DNA from: Thauera sp. GDN1 | GTDB taxonomy: Bacteria; Pseudomonadota; Gammaproteobacteria; Burkholderiales; Rhodocyclaceae | Length of the DNA stretch: 64,000 bases | NCBI RefSeq assembly: GCF_029223545.1 | Contig: NZ_CP097870.1 | Span: forward strand, 434,001-498,000 | Direction of reading: 5' to 3' | Shown here: positions 10,527 to 18,193 of the stretch, in pieces | Numbering within the stretch: position 1 is the first letter of the stretch | How the letters are laid out: each line of letters starts with the position of its first letter | Made by a program: the position numbers and the translations under genes | The notes under the pieces: model-generated | What the model was told of the DNA's origin: nothing | The model's database searches: none | The model's input: only the letters and a program-made list of their open reading frames with translations

Positions 10527-12509
10527 TCAGCCGGTGAAGAACCCGACTCCGACCAGCAACAGCAGTCCGAGCCCGATACCGATCAGGACCAGGCCGAGTA
10601 CCACCGAGCCGATGTGGAAGGGGCGCGACGGCTGGTCGATCAGATACTTCTGAATCTCGCCAGTGGCCACCATGCGCTTGAAGTGGGCAGGGTGATCGTG
10701 GCGGAACTCGTCCAGCGACTGCGTGCCGGTGAACATCACCACGTCCGGCGGCGGCAGCTTGTCGGGCCTGAAGTGGTTGTTGAAGAAGTGCACCGTGAAG
10801 AGGAAGACGGCGGCGAGGAAGGCTTCTTCGCCGTGCACCAGCGTCCCCACGTTGAACACCCAGCCTGGCAGGTAGGTCGCCGTGACGTGCGGGAAGGCCA
10901 GCATCAGGCCGCTCCAGCCGATCACATTCACGCCCCAGAACACCGCCCAGTAGTCGAACTTCTCGTAGTAGGCCCAGCGCTCGAACTCGGGGCGCGGCCC
11001 CTTGCCGAAGAACCACCTGAACATGCCCCAGCAGTCGGCGAAGTCCTTCCAGTTGGGCAGCAGCGAATCCGGGCCGAACCAGCGGAAGCTGCGGTCACGG
11101 AGCAGCTTCTGCATCACATGGACGAAGTGCACCAGGAAGATGGCGATGAAGACCGCCGCGGCAACGCGGTGCACCACGGCCAGCACCTTCGGTCCGCCCA
11201 CCAGGTCCGCCACCTTCGGCGCCCATGGGCTCTCGGCGAACAGCGCGGTCGAGCCGGTGAGGACGAGGGTCATGGTGGCGAGCGCGAACAGCAGGTGCGC
11301 GAGGCGCCAGCCCCAGTTGAAGCGGCGGAAGTGCTTGCTCGGGTCGATGCCCAGGGCGGCGAGGTCGACATGGGGGATGGTCTTGCCTTGCTTGCGGTCC
11401 TTCCACTCGCGGTAGTACCACAGCCCGGAATGGGCCCAGAAGAAGGCGAACACGAAGATCAGCAGGCCGACCATGAATTTCGACGCGACGTACATTTGCG
11501 GGTACTTGTCGAAGTCGTTCGTGGTGGCGTGCGGGGCGAAGGACGCAAAGCCGGCCGTAGCGTCGCGCATGCCGGGCTTCTTGTCGCTGTGGCACTGCAT
11601 GCAGGTCTTCATCCGGTTGTTCGGATGAATCATCGACTTGGGGTGGTCCACGCCGAGGATGCGGTGGCTGCCGTGGCAGTCGGCGCACTTTGCCGTGTGG
11701 GCGTAGCCGAGGCGATTGACCTGGCCGTGATAGGTGTCCGCGTAGCTCGCGAGCTTGTCGTCGTGGCAGCCGCCGCAGGTGTTGACGGCAGCGAGCTTGA
11801 ACTTTTCCGATGACGTGTTCAGGACCGAATGCGCGCTGTGACAGTCGGTGCAGACGGCGCCTTTCGTGTCGCCCTCGTCGAGGACCTTTTTGCCATGTGC
11901 GGATTCGGCGTAGGACTCGAGCTGGTCCTCGTGGCAGGCGCCGCCGCAGGTCTCCGGAACCGTCGCATGCCAGTCGCTGCGCCGCTGCGACACGTCGGCC
12001 GGCACGTTGAAGTCGTGACTGGTGTGGCAGTCCTCGCAGGCCGCCATCGGCCGTCCCGGCTCGTCCTCGCTGGGGCGGGCATGGAACGAGGTCCTGTAGG
12101 CTTCGATGTTCTGGACAACGACGCCGAGACGGGGCTTCTGTGCCGCCGCCCCGCTGGCTTGCGCGTCCTTCCACAGCGTTTCGTGGCAGCCGATGCAGGT
12201 CGGCCGTTCGGCGCCCGCTTTCTTCTGGTGCCTGGCCTGGCTGTCGGTGATCTCCGTGTGGCAGGCAAGGCACTGCAGCCCGGCATGTACGCCCGCGTCA
12301 AAGCGATGCGGGTCGACGGGGCGCAGCGTCCGCGCCTCGCCATCCGCGTCGGCGAGTTCGATCGGCGGCTTGGACTTTTCGTGACACCCGAGACAACTCG
12401 CGTTGTCGAGCGAGCCGGTGTCTGCAGCAAGCGCCTCCCCGCCAAGCGCACCGAAAAAAAGGCAGGCCAAGCCTGCCACCAACTGCCATCGGAGTCCCGG
12501 GCTACGCAT
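10527..12509 (-). CDS. Multihaem cytochrome c fused to a membrane cytochrome b-type domain
   Basis: 660 aa with an N-terminal signal peptide (cleavage near ALA-AD, ~29). The periplasmic half has eight CXXCH haem sites (Cys39, 80, 105, 158, 220, 245, 275, 303 first cysteines) and one CX3CH site, CGGACH at 188-193, so nine potential c-haems. The C-terminal half has about five membrane helices (~341-362, 400-420, 440-460, 530-550, 570-590 and a final one at ~640) with conserved histidines, as in diheme cytochrome b membrane anchors of quinol oxidising or reducing enzymes. It probably passes electrons between the quinone pool and periplasmic partners encoded upstream. It is the last gene of a three-gene cluster downstream of a sigma-54 promoter. 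The terminal acceptor or donor is not identifiable. Confidence 0.85.
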   Translation of the reverse strand: MRSPGLRWQLVAGLACLFFGALGGEALAADTGSLDNASCLGCHEKSKPPIELADADGEARTLRPVDPHRFDAGVHAGLQCLACHTEITDSQARHQKKAGAERPTCIGCHETLWKDAQASGAAAQKPRLGVVVQNIEAYRTSFHARPSEDEPGRPMAACEDCHTSHDFNVPADVSQRRSDWHATVPETCGGACHEDQLESYAESAHGKKVLDEGDTKGAVCTDCHSAHSVLNTSSEKFKLAAVNTCGGCHDDKLASYADTYHGQVNRLGYAHTAKCADCHGSHRILGVDHPKSMIHPNNRMKTCMQCHSDKKPGMRDATAGFASFAPHATTNDFDKYPQMYVASKFMVGLLIFVFAFFWAHSGLWYYREWKDRKQGKTIPHVDLAALGIDPSKHFRRFNWGWRLAHLLFALATMTLVLTGSTALFAESPWAPKVADLVGGPKVLAVVHRVAAAVFIAIFLVHFVHVMQKLLRDRSFRWFGPDSLLPNWKDFADCWGMFRWFFGKGPRPEFERWAYYEKFDYWAVFWGVNVIGWSGLMLAFPHVTATYLPGWVFNVGTLVHGEEAFLAAVFLFTVHFFNNHFRPDKLPPPDVVMFTGTQSLDEFRHDHPAHFKRMVATGEIQKYLIDQPSRPFHIGSVVLGLVLIGIGLGLLLLVGVGFFTG

Positions 12510-12533
12510 GATGTGTTGACTCTTGTCGGGTGA

Positions 12534-12863
12534 TCAGCGATCCAGCATCCACTTGGCGACGGCGTTCAGGACCGCGGGGTCCTTGGAGTCGATGATCTTG
12601 TGGTCCTCCTCGGTGCCATCCGTCAGCTTGACCTTGCCGCCGCTCGTCATGTGCTTGATGGCTTCGTCGGTGCCGAGGTTCTCGGTCTTGAAGCGCGCTG
12701 CGATCTTCTCGAGCGAAGGGCCCTTTTTCGCTTTTGTGGCGTGGTGGCATTTATGGCAATCGTTGTCCTTGAAGACCTCTTCTGCATCCACCTGGGCGAA
12801 GGCGGGCGCGGAGAGACACAGGCTGCCGATGGCGGCGGACACGATAAGGGTTCGGATGTTCAT
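12534..12863 (-). CDS. Small periplasmic monohaem cytochrome c
   Basis: 109 aa with a clear signal peptide ending APAFA-QV (~23). One haem site, CHKCHH, follows shortly after the cleavage site, and a candidate sixth ligand methionine is in IKHMTSGGKVKLTDG, the layout of a class I cytochrome c of the c551/c552 type. It lies 24 bases upstream of the multihaem cytochrome b gene and 59 bases downstream of the dihaem lipoprotein gene, all on the same strand. The likely role is soluble electron shuttle between those two proteins. Confidence 0.88.
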   Translation of the reverse strand: MNIRTLIVSAAIGSLCLSAPAFAQVDAEEVFKDNDCHKCHHATKAKKGPSLEKIAARFKTENLGTDEAIKHMTSGGKVKLTDGTEEDHKIIDSKDPAVLNAVAKWMLDR

Positions 12864-12922
12864 TTTTTGCCCCTTGATGCGGTAAGAAACCGGCCGTCCG
12901 CGGACGGCCGGTGGGGTGGGAA

Positions 12923-14242
12923 TCAGTTCAGCTTGACGGCCGTGATGTCGGCCTTGGTGCCGATGCCCAGCGTCTTGGTGTAAGACACGTGATGGCCGCG
13001 TCCGGTCATGTTGTCGTCGTGGATGGCAAAACCGACGTTGTAGACGCCGCCCGGCTCGAGGGCCTTGTCGTCGGCGTTGGTCAGGCCGAGCGGACGGATG
13101 AACACCACCGTCTGCACGCCATCCTTCCATTCGGAAATGGCCTTGTTGTCGGCGGCCGAGCCCGTCGCATCCGCGGCGCTCAGGACGTACTGCGGCAGGA
13201 TGTCGCCTTCCTTCCAGCCTGCGTTCGGATCGAAGGGCACGGCATTGACGCCCTGGATCAGGATCAGCTCCTTCTTGCTACCGTAGTCGCTCGCGGCGAA
13301 CGCCTTGCCACCGAACTTGGCCGGATCGAACATGAACTTCGGCAGCTTGGTCTTGCCGTCCATGTTCGAGCTGAAGTGGTTCTTGCCGGCATCGAAGTTG
13401 CGGTACTCGAGCACGAAGCCATCATCCGCGCCGCCGACCTTGTCGCTGCGATGGGAACGCCACTGCATCAGTTCGAGGAACTCGCCATTGGCCTTCATTT
13501 TCGCTATCTCTTCGAGCGACTTGCCCGTCGACCAGTCCATCGGATTGGTGCGGGTGCCTGGAATGAACTTGCGCACGTCGGACTTCTTGATCGCCTGCAT
13601 CAGGGCGTTCGCCTCGACCTCCGCCTTCGTCGGCTCCTTCGGCATGTCGCGCTCGCCGGTGTGGCAGGTCAGCCAGCAGCCTTGCTGGGCGAAACCGGGC
13701 ACCTTGCCATCGTCGAGCATGATGTTCACGCGGTTCTCATAGACGACCCCGGTCTTGCCGGCCAGCACGTTCTTGTTGAGGCGCATGCCGCCGTAGGCTT
13801 TCCATTCCTTGCCGTCGAAGCGGTAGCCCGGATAGTCGTTGCCCGGGTGGTTCGGGTTATTCGTCTTGTACTGGAAGCGCAGGTAGGCGTTCTTGTCGTC
13901 GTAGGCCGCCTGCACCGTCATGTCGATGTGGCCGTTCTTGCCCTTCAGGACTGCGGCATGCGGTTCGAGCGGATGATCGCCACGCAGGATCTTGGCGCCC
14001 TGGCGCTGCTCTTCCTTGGGATCGTCGTGGCAGGAGGTGCAGGCATCGCCGCGCGCGGTCTCCTTGGCGGCACCCGCATGGGCCTCGCTGCGCAACCACT
14101 GGTAGGAAGACTGGCCGGGATAGAACAGCGCGACCTTGGTCGCGGGAATCTTGTTCCAGTCGATCGCTTGCGGGCCGGTCGCCATGGAGGCACAGCCGGC
14201 GACGATCACGGAAACGCCCAGAAACACTGCTGTCTTTTTCAT
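12923..14242 (-). CDS. Dihaem lipoprotein related to ethylbenzene dehydrogenase haem subunit
   Basis: 439 aa. A lipoprotein signal (VIVAGC, lipidated Cys17) is followed by one canonical haem motif CTSCH at 68-72. The rest resembles the haem-binding domain of ethylbenzene dehydrogenase-type gamma subunits: GHIDMTVQAAYDDKNAYLRFQYK, WKAYGG, NRVNIMLDDG, and late VQTVVFIRPL and VGFAIHDDNMTGRGHHVSY. Within this domain lies CWLTCH at 189-194, a CX3CH haem motif. No molybdopterin catalytic subunit is nearby, so it is likely an electron-transfer or haem-sensing component, not a hydroxylase subunit. First gene after the sigma-54 promoter, with a 31-base predicted leader. Confidence 0.82.
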   Translation of the reverse strand: MKKTAVFLGVSVIVAGCASMATGPQAIDWNKIPATKVALFYPGQSSYQWLRSEAHAGAAKETARGDACTSCHDDPKEEQRQGAKILRGDHPLEPHAAVLKGKNGHIDMTVQAAYDDKNAYLRFQYKTNNPNHPGNDYPGYRFDGKEWKAYGGMRLNKNVLAGKTGVVYENRVNIMLDDGKVPGFAQQGCWLTCHTGERDMPKEPTKAEVEANALMQAIKKSDVRKFIPGTRTNPMDWSTGKSLEEIAKMKANGEFLELMQWRSHRSDKVGGADDGFVLEYRNFDAGKNHFSSNMDGKTKLPKFMFDPAKFGGKAFAASDYGSKKELILIQGVNAVPFDPNAGWKEGDILPQYVLSAADATGSAADNKAISEWKDGVQTVVFIRPLGLTNADDKALEPGGVYNVGFAIHDDNMTGRGHHVSYTKTLGIGTKADITAVKLN

Positions 14243-14284
14243 AACGATGGCCCCTACATGGTTGTTGTCAGGTGACTGACATCA

Positions 14285-14300
14285 TGCAAGGTTCATGCCA
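14285..14300 (-). promoter_or_regulatory. Sigma-54 (-24/-12) promoter for the cytochrome cluster
   Basis: On the minus strand the sequence is TGGCATGAACCTTGCA. It differs by one base from TGGCACG-N4-TTGCA and keeps the essential GG and GC doublets ten bases apart. Transcription would start near 14273, about 30 bases before the dihaem lipoprotein start at 14242. The gene just upstream, on the same strand, encodes an NtrC-type sigma-54 activator, which makes the match functionally credible. Confidence 0.82.
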
Positions 14301-14350
14301 CGGTTTCGGGCCGTGCCTACGGCGGTTTGGGGCGATCGATCGGCCTGGAG

Positions 14351-14390
14351 CTGTCATGTTTCAGCGACAGTCGTCACCGTTCGGTGACAA
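14351..14390. promoter_or_regulatory. Two tandem dyads, probable upstream activator sites
   Basis: Two adjacent 20-base imperfect palindromes: one with arms CTGTC/GACAG (14351-14370) and one containing GTCACCG-TT-CGGTGAC (14373-14388, perfect). Aligned, they share GTCA-N3-TTC-N-G-N-GACA, 12 of 20 positions. They sit centred about 87 and 107 bases upstream of the predicted sigma-54 start, the usual distance for enhancer-binding proteins, and overlap the last codons of the regulator gene. A third smaller dyad, GTCAG-N4-CTGAC, is at 14267-14280 near the start site. The proposed binder is the adjacent NtrC-type regulator. Confidence 0.65.
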
Positions 14391-15762
14391 TCCCCCAGCG
14401 CTTCATGCGTACGTAGAGATTCTGTCGTGGGATGCCGGACAGGCGGGCCGCTTCCGAAACGTTGCCGTGTGCCGCTTCGAGCAGGCGGACCATGTAGTCG
14501 CGCTCGAACGACGCCCGTGCGTCCTGATAGCCCAGCGCAGCCTGGGAGGACTCCGCCGGCCCGGGGCCGAGCTCGAGGCCGGCCCTCGGGGCGTCGAAAC
14601 CTTCCGGAAAGAGATGAATGTCGTCGATCGGGCCATCGCCATGCAGTGCGACGGTACGCTCGATGCAATGCTGCAACTGGCGGACGTTGCCTTCCCACGG
14701 GTGGTGTTCGAGCGCCTCGACTGCCGCCGGGGTAAAGGGCCCGCAGTGGCGGCCGAACTTGGCGTTGAAGGCCTCGAGAAAGTGCATCGCTAGCGTCAGG
14801 ATGTCCCCGGTACGTTCGCGCAGGGGCGGCATCACGATGGTCACCACTGCGATGCGGTAGTACAGGTCCTCGCGGAAGCGGCCCGACCTGACCTCTGCCT
14901 GCAGCGGGCGGTTCGTGGCGCAGACCAGGCGAAAGTCCGCCTTTCGCGTCTGAGCACTGCCGATCCGCGTGTAGGAGTTGTCCTGCAGCACGCGCAGCAG
15001 GCTGCTCTGCAGCTTGGGGCTCATGTCGGCGATTTCGTCGAGGAAGAGCGTGCCGCCGTGCGCCTTTTCAAAGTAGCCGGCGGTGGCCTGCCCGGCGCCG
15101 GTGAAGGCGCCTTTCTCGAAGCCGAACAGCAGGCTCTCGAGGAGGGTTTCGGGCAGGCCGCCGCAGTTGACCTCGAGGTAGGGCTGTTGCGAACGCGCGC
15201 TGAGGCCGTGGATCAATTTCGCCGCGAGGTCCTTGCCGGTGCCGCTCTCGCCTTCGAGCAGCACCGTGATGTCGAGGCCGGCGACGCGCTGCAGCTGAGC
15301 TTGCGCATGCGCCATCGCCGGTGACTGGCCGACGATGACCGGCAGGTGAGTTCCGGTGTTGAGCTGCGCACGCAAGGTGTCGATGTCCCTGTAGGCCTCA
15401 TCGAGCTCCAGTGCCTTGCCGATGACCGCCTCGAGGGCGTCTATGTCCTCGAAGGGCTTGGTCTGATAGTCGAAGACGCCCTCGCGGACCGCGGCGACCG
15501 CGTCGCGTACGTCGGCAAAGCCGGTCATCAGGATCGCGACCAGGCGCGGGCGCTGCCGGCGCAGCTCGCGCAGCAGGTCGATGCCGTTGGCGTCGGGCAG
15601 GCGCTGATCCATCAGCACCAGGTTGAAATCCGTCGCTGCGAATCGCTGTCGGGCCTCGCGCGCGTCGACGGCGAGACTCAATTCGGCGGTCTTGGCGAGG
15701 AGCCGTTCGAGAAAGACCCGGGTGTGCCGGTCGTCATCGACGATAAGTATCTTGGGGGGCAT
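14374..15762 (-). CDS. NtrC-family sigma-54-dependent response regulator
   Basis: 462 aa from the ATG at 15762; the open frame extends to 15825 but that would overlap the kinase gene. Receiver domain ~1-120 with phospho-acceptor Asp52 (VLMDQRLPD) and KPF. AAA+ domain ~145-380 with Walker A GESGTGKD, the sigma-54 contact loop GAFTGA, and GGTLFLDEIADM. The C-terminus is a Fis-type helix-turn-helix (GNVSEAARLSGIPRQNLYVRM). The start lies one base after the kinase stop, so translation is probably coupled. It should activate the sigma-54 promoter found 74 bases past its own stop codon and hence the cytochrome cluster. Confidence 0.93.
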   Translation of the reverse strand: MPPKILIVDDDRHTRVFLERLLAKTAELSLAVDAREARQRFAATDFNLVLMDQRLPDANGIDLLRELRRQRPRLVAILMTGFADVRDAVAAVREGVFDYQTKPFEDIDALEAVIGKALELDEAYRDIDTLRAQLNTGTHLPVIVGQSPAMAHAQAQLQRVAGLDITVLLEGESGTGKDLAAKLIHGLSARSQQPYLEVNCGGLPETLLESLLFGFEKGAFTGAGQATAGYFEKAHGGTLFLDEIADMSPKLQSSLLRVLQDNSYTRIGSAQTRKADFRLVCATNRPLQAEVRSGRFREDLYYRIAVVTIVMPPLRERTGDILTLAMHFLEAFNAKFGRHCGPFTPAAVEALEHHPWEGNVRQLQHCIERTVALHGDGPIDDIHLFPEGFDAPRAGLELGPGPAESSQAALGYQDARASFERDYMVRLLEAAHGNVSEAARLSGIPRQNLYVRMKRWGIVTER

Positions 15763-15763
15763 G

Positions 15764-17542
15764 TCAGCCTGCTGAGGCAGCGTTCGAAGGCGAGTCTGGC
15801 AACCACAACGCAATTCGCGTGCCATTGCCGGGCTCGCTGCTGGCGGTCACCTGGCCACCGTGCAGCAGGGCGACGTGCTGCACGACCGGCAGGCCAAGGC
15901 CGGTTCCATCGGTGCGGGTGGTGAAGAAGGGCACGAAGATCTGCGCCAGGACCTCGGGCGTCATGCCCCGGCCGTGGTCGGTGACGGTGAGCGACCAGCC
16001 CGGCACGCCGCGCGTGGCGTCGGTATGCGGTGTCAGCGAGATCGTGATCGGGGTGTCGTCCGCGCTCGAGTGCTGGCTGGCGTTCATGAGCAGGTTGAAG
16101 AGCGCGTGCCGGATCAGCACCGGATCGACCGCCAGATTGACGGCTGTCGCGGGCAGGTCCATCCCCACCGGCAGGTGCTGTTTTTCGGCCTGGCGGAACA
16201 GCAATACCGTGTCCTCGATCAGGCTCGTCATGTCGGTCGGCTTGCCCTCGAAGCCGGATACCCGTGAGAAGGCCAGCATCCGCTTGACGAAGTCGCGGCA
16301 GTCCTCTCCCGCGGTGCGGATCTCGTGGAGCAGCTCGCGCAGATGCGACGGTACATCCGTGTCGCGCTCGGCAAGCTGGGCGAGGTTGACGACGCCGACG
16401 AGCGGATTGTTGAGCTGGTGGGCGATGCTGCCGACCATCGTGCCCAAGGCCGACAGCTTCTCGAGCTGCAGGATGCGCTGGTGCTCGGTATCCAGGCGCA
16501 GCAGTTGATGTTCGAGTTCGTGCTGCCGGCGGTAGTCGCGCTCGACGCGGTCGAGTGCGGCGTAAAGCACGCCGAGCAGGCCCAGCCCCACGAGCAGGCT
16601 GACGAGGATGGAGACGCCGATCGAGAGCTGAAACATCTCTTCCAGCGCGGTGATGTCGCGCAGCACCACCAGCTCACCCAGCTCGCGCCCCTCGGTGTCC
16701 CTGAGCGGAACCGGGGCGAGGTGCAGCGTGCGTCCTTGATCCTGGATCTCCGTCGTATCACCCGCCAGCAAGGCGGCGAGCCTGGCGTGGTCGAGCGTGG
16801 CAGGTATGTGGTCACTCGTCTTCGCGATGAGGGCGCGGGTATCGAAGCGGTCCCAGTCGCCCGTGCGCTTCATCAGCGCCTGGCCTTGTTGCCACTGGCT
16901 GCGCGAGAGCCGCCCCTTGTCGACCAGCACCAGCAGCTCGACGCCCAGGCTCTGGCTGATCTCGTCGATCAGATGCTCGATCTCCTCGCCGATCTCGACG
17001 TAGCCCACGAGCCTGTCGCCACGCTTCCAGGGCAGCACCAGGCGAAGCGTGAGCGTACCCATCACACCGAGGTCGAGGCCGCGCACGGGGCCCTGGCTGT
17101 CGCGCGCCTTCATCATCGTTGCCCGTGTGATCTTGTCGCCCGATTGCCCGGGGCTGTGGAAGCGGTAGAAGGTCGCAAGGTCGGGCCGGACGAAGTAGAG
17201 GTGGGTGATGCGGTGCTCGGCCTGCAAGATCGCGAACAGACCGTCCCCGAGGCGGCTGATCGCCTCGCGGTCGCCGCGCTCGAAGGCTGACTCCATCGCC
17301 GCGTTGGTCATCAGGGCGCGCGTGGTCGCCATCATCAGGTTGGTGTCCTTGGCGAGCTTTTGTTCGAAAAGCTGCGACACCGCCGCCGAGCGCTCACTGA
17401 GGTCACGGTCGCGCACGCGCGTCTCGACCGCGTAGAAGGCGGCCACGAAGACACAGAGGACGACCAGCAGCACCAGCGCGTAGGGCGCGATGAACTTGGT
17501 CTTGATGCGTCTCGGGCGTTCAAGTGGGGAGACGGTCGTCAT
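15764..17542 (-). CDS. Membrane sensor histidine kinase with periplasmic Cache-like domain
   Basis: 592 aa. Transmembrane helix 1 at ~19-40, a ~270-residue periplasmic region resembling a double Cache fold (AILQAEHRITHLYFVRPD, FYRFHSPGQSGDKI), and helix 2 at ~310-330. The dimerisation/phosphotransfer helix has HQLNNPLVGVVNLAQ (His ~373), followed by an HATPase domain with N-box (FNLLMNASQHS), DHGRGM and GTGLGLPVV. Partner of the NtrC-type regulator immediately downstream. Its ligand, presumably the substrate or acceptor of the cytochrome system, is unknown. Confidence 0.92.
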   Translation of the reverse strand: MTTVSPLERPRRIKTKFIAPYALVLLVVLCVFVAAFYAVETRVRDRDLSERSAAVSQLFEQKLAKDTNLMMATTRALMTNAAMESAFERGDREAISRLGDGLFAILQAEHRITHLYFVRPDLATFYRFHSPGQSGDKITRATMMKARDSQGPVRGLDLGVMGTLTLRLVLPWKRGDRLVGYVEIGEEIEHLIDEISQSLGVELLVLVDKGRLSRSQWQQGQALMKRTGDWDRFDTRALIAKTSDHIPATLDHARLAALLAGDTTEIQDQGRTLHLAPVPLRDTEGRELGELVVLRDITALEEMFQLSIGVSILVSLLVGLGLLGVLYAALDRVERDYRRQHELEHQLLRLDTEHQRILQLEKLSALGTMVGSIAHQLNNPLVGVVNLAQLAERDTDVPSHLRELLHEIRTAGEDCRDFVKRMLAFSRVSGFEGKPTDMTSLIEDTVLLFRQAEKQHLPVGMDLPATAVNLAVDPVLIRHALFNLLMNASQHSSADDTPITISLTPHTDATRGVPGWSLTVTDHGRGMTPEVLAQIFVPFFTTRTDGTGLGLPVVQHVALLHGGQVTASSEPGNGTRIALWLPDSPSNAASAG

Positions 17543-17884
17543 GCTTTTCCAGGGTTTCGATCAGTGCGTTCTGGCCAGTCGTCATCAACGGACGGTTCGA
17601 GGTCATGGTCCGAATTGAGGAAGGCTGTCCTTCGCTGAGTGCTCGACGTTAGCCCACGACCAATCCCGGGTACAGGGGGGCGCCTCTCGCTCGGCTCTCC
17701 TGTCGCGATGGCTTTGCGTCGCATGGGCGGCGTGCTGGCGGTTCAGGTTTCCTTAATGTTTCATTAAGTGTCGGTAAATAAAGAATTATTTTACTGCACG
17801 CGTAAGCAGAACGTAAGTCTCCCGACCTAAGGTTCGCCCTAACCGGGCAGGCGTCCGGTCCTTTCACCGCTGAAGGAGGGAGAT
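17543..17884. promoter_or_regulatory. Divergent intergenic region with operator-like repeats upstream of the acetate transporter genes
   Basis: This 342-base gap separates the sensor kinase (minus) from the DUF485/actP pair (plus). It contains an AT-rich island (~17750-17795) unlike its surroundings. A perfect dyad CTTAATG-TTT-CATTAAG lies at 17752-17768, and a direct repeat CGTAAG occurs at 17801-17806 and 17812-17817, 11 bases apart on one helix face. GAAGGAGGGA at 17872-17881 is the DUF485 gene ribosome binding site. The repeats are candidate sites for a regulator of acetate uptake; I cannot name it. Confidence 0.5.
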
Positions 17885-18193
17885 ATGGAAAACGATCTGG
17901 CGAAAAAAATCGCCGCCAACCCCAAGTACCAGAAACTGGTGGGTACGCGCTCCAGCTTCGGCTGGATCCTGACCGCGATCATGATGGTCGTGTACTACGG
18001 CTACATCGCGATCATCGCCTTCAACAAGGAAGTGCTCGCCGCCCGCCTGGGCGAGGGCGTGATGACGGTCGGCATCCCGGTCGGTCTCGGGGTGATCTTC
18101 TTCACCGTCCTGATCACCGGCTTCTACGTCCGCCGTGCGAACTCCGAGTTCGATCGGCTGACCCGTGAAATCGTCGAGGAGGCCGGCAAATGA
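17885..18193 (+). CDS. DUF485 inner-membrane protein, ActP partner (YjcH-like)
   Basis: 102 aa with two transmembrane helices (~25-47 and ~60-82). The motif [14 protein letters not shown] and the charged tail ([17 protein letters not shown]) are those of DUF485 proteins encoded next to acetate permeases. Its stop overlaps the actP start by four bases (ATGA), so translation is coupled. A strong GGAGGG ribosome binding site precedes it. Confidence 0.92.
   Translation: MENDLAKKIAANPKYQKLVGTRSSFGWILTAIMMVVYYGYIAIIAFNKEVLAARLGEGVMTVGIPVGLGVIFFTVLITGFYVRRANSEFDRLTREIVEEAGK

Noticed and set aside
14373-14388. Palindrome GTCACCG-TT-CGGTGAC as terminator of the NtrC-type gene
   Set aside because: No T-run follows, the stem is short, and it overlaps the stop codon. 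Its distance to the sigma-54 promoter and similarity to the adjacent dyad fit an activator site better.
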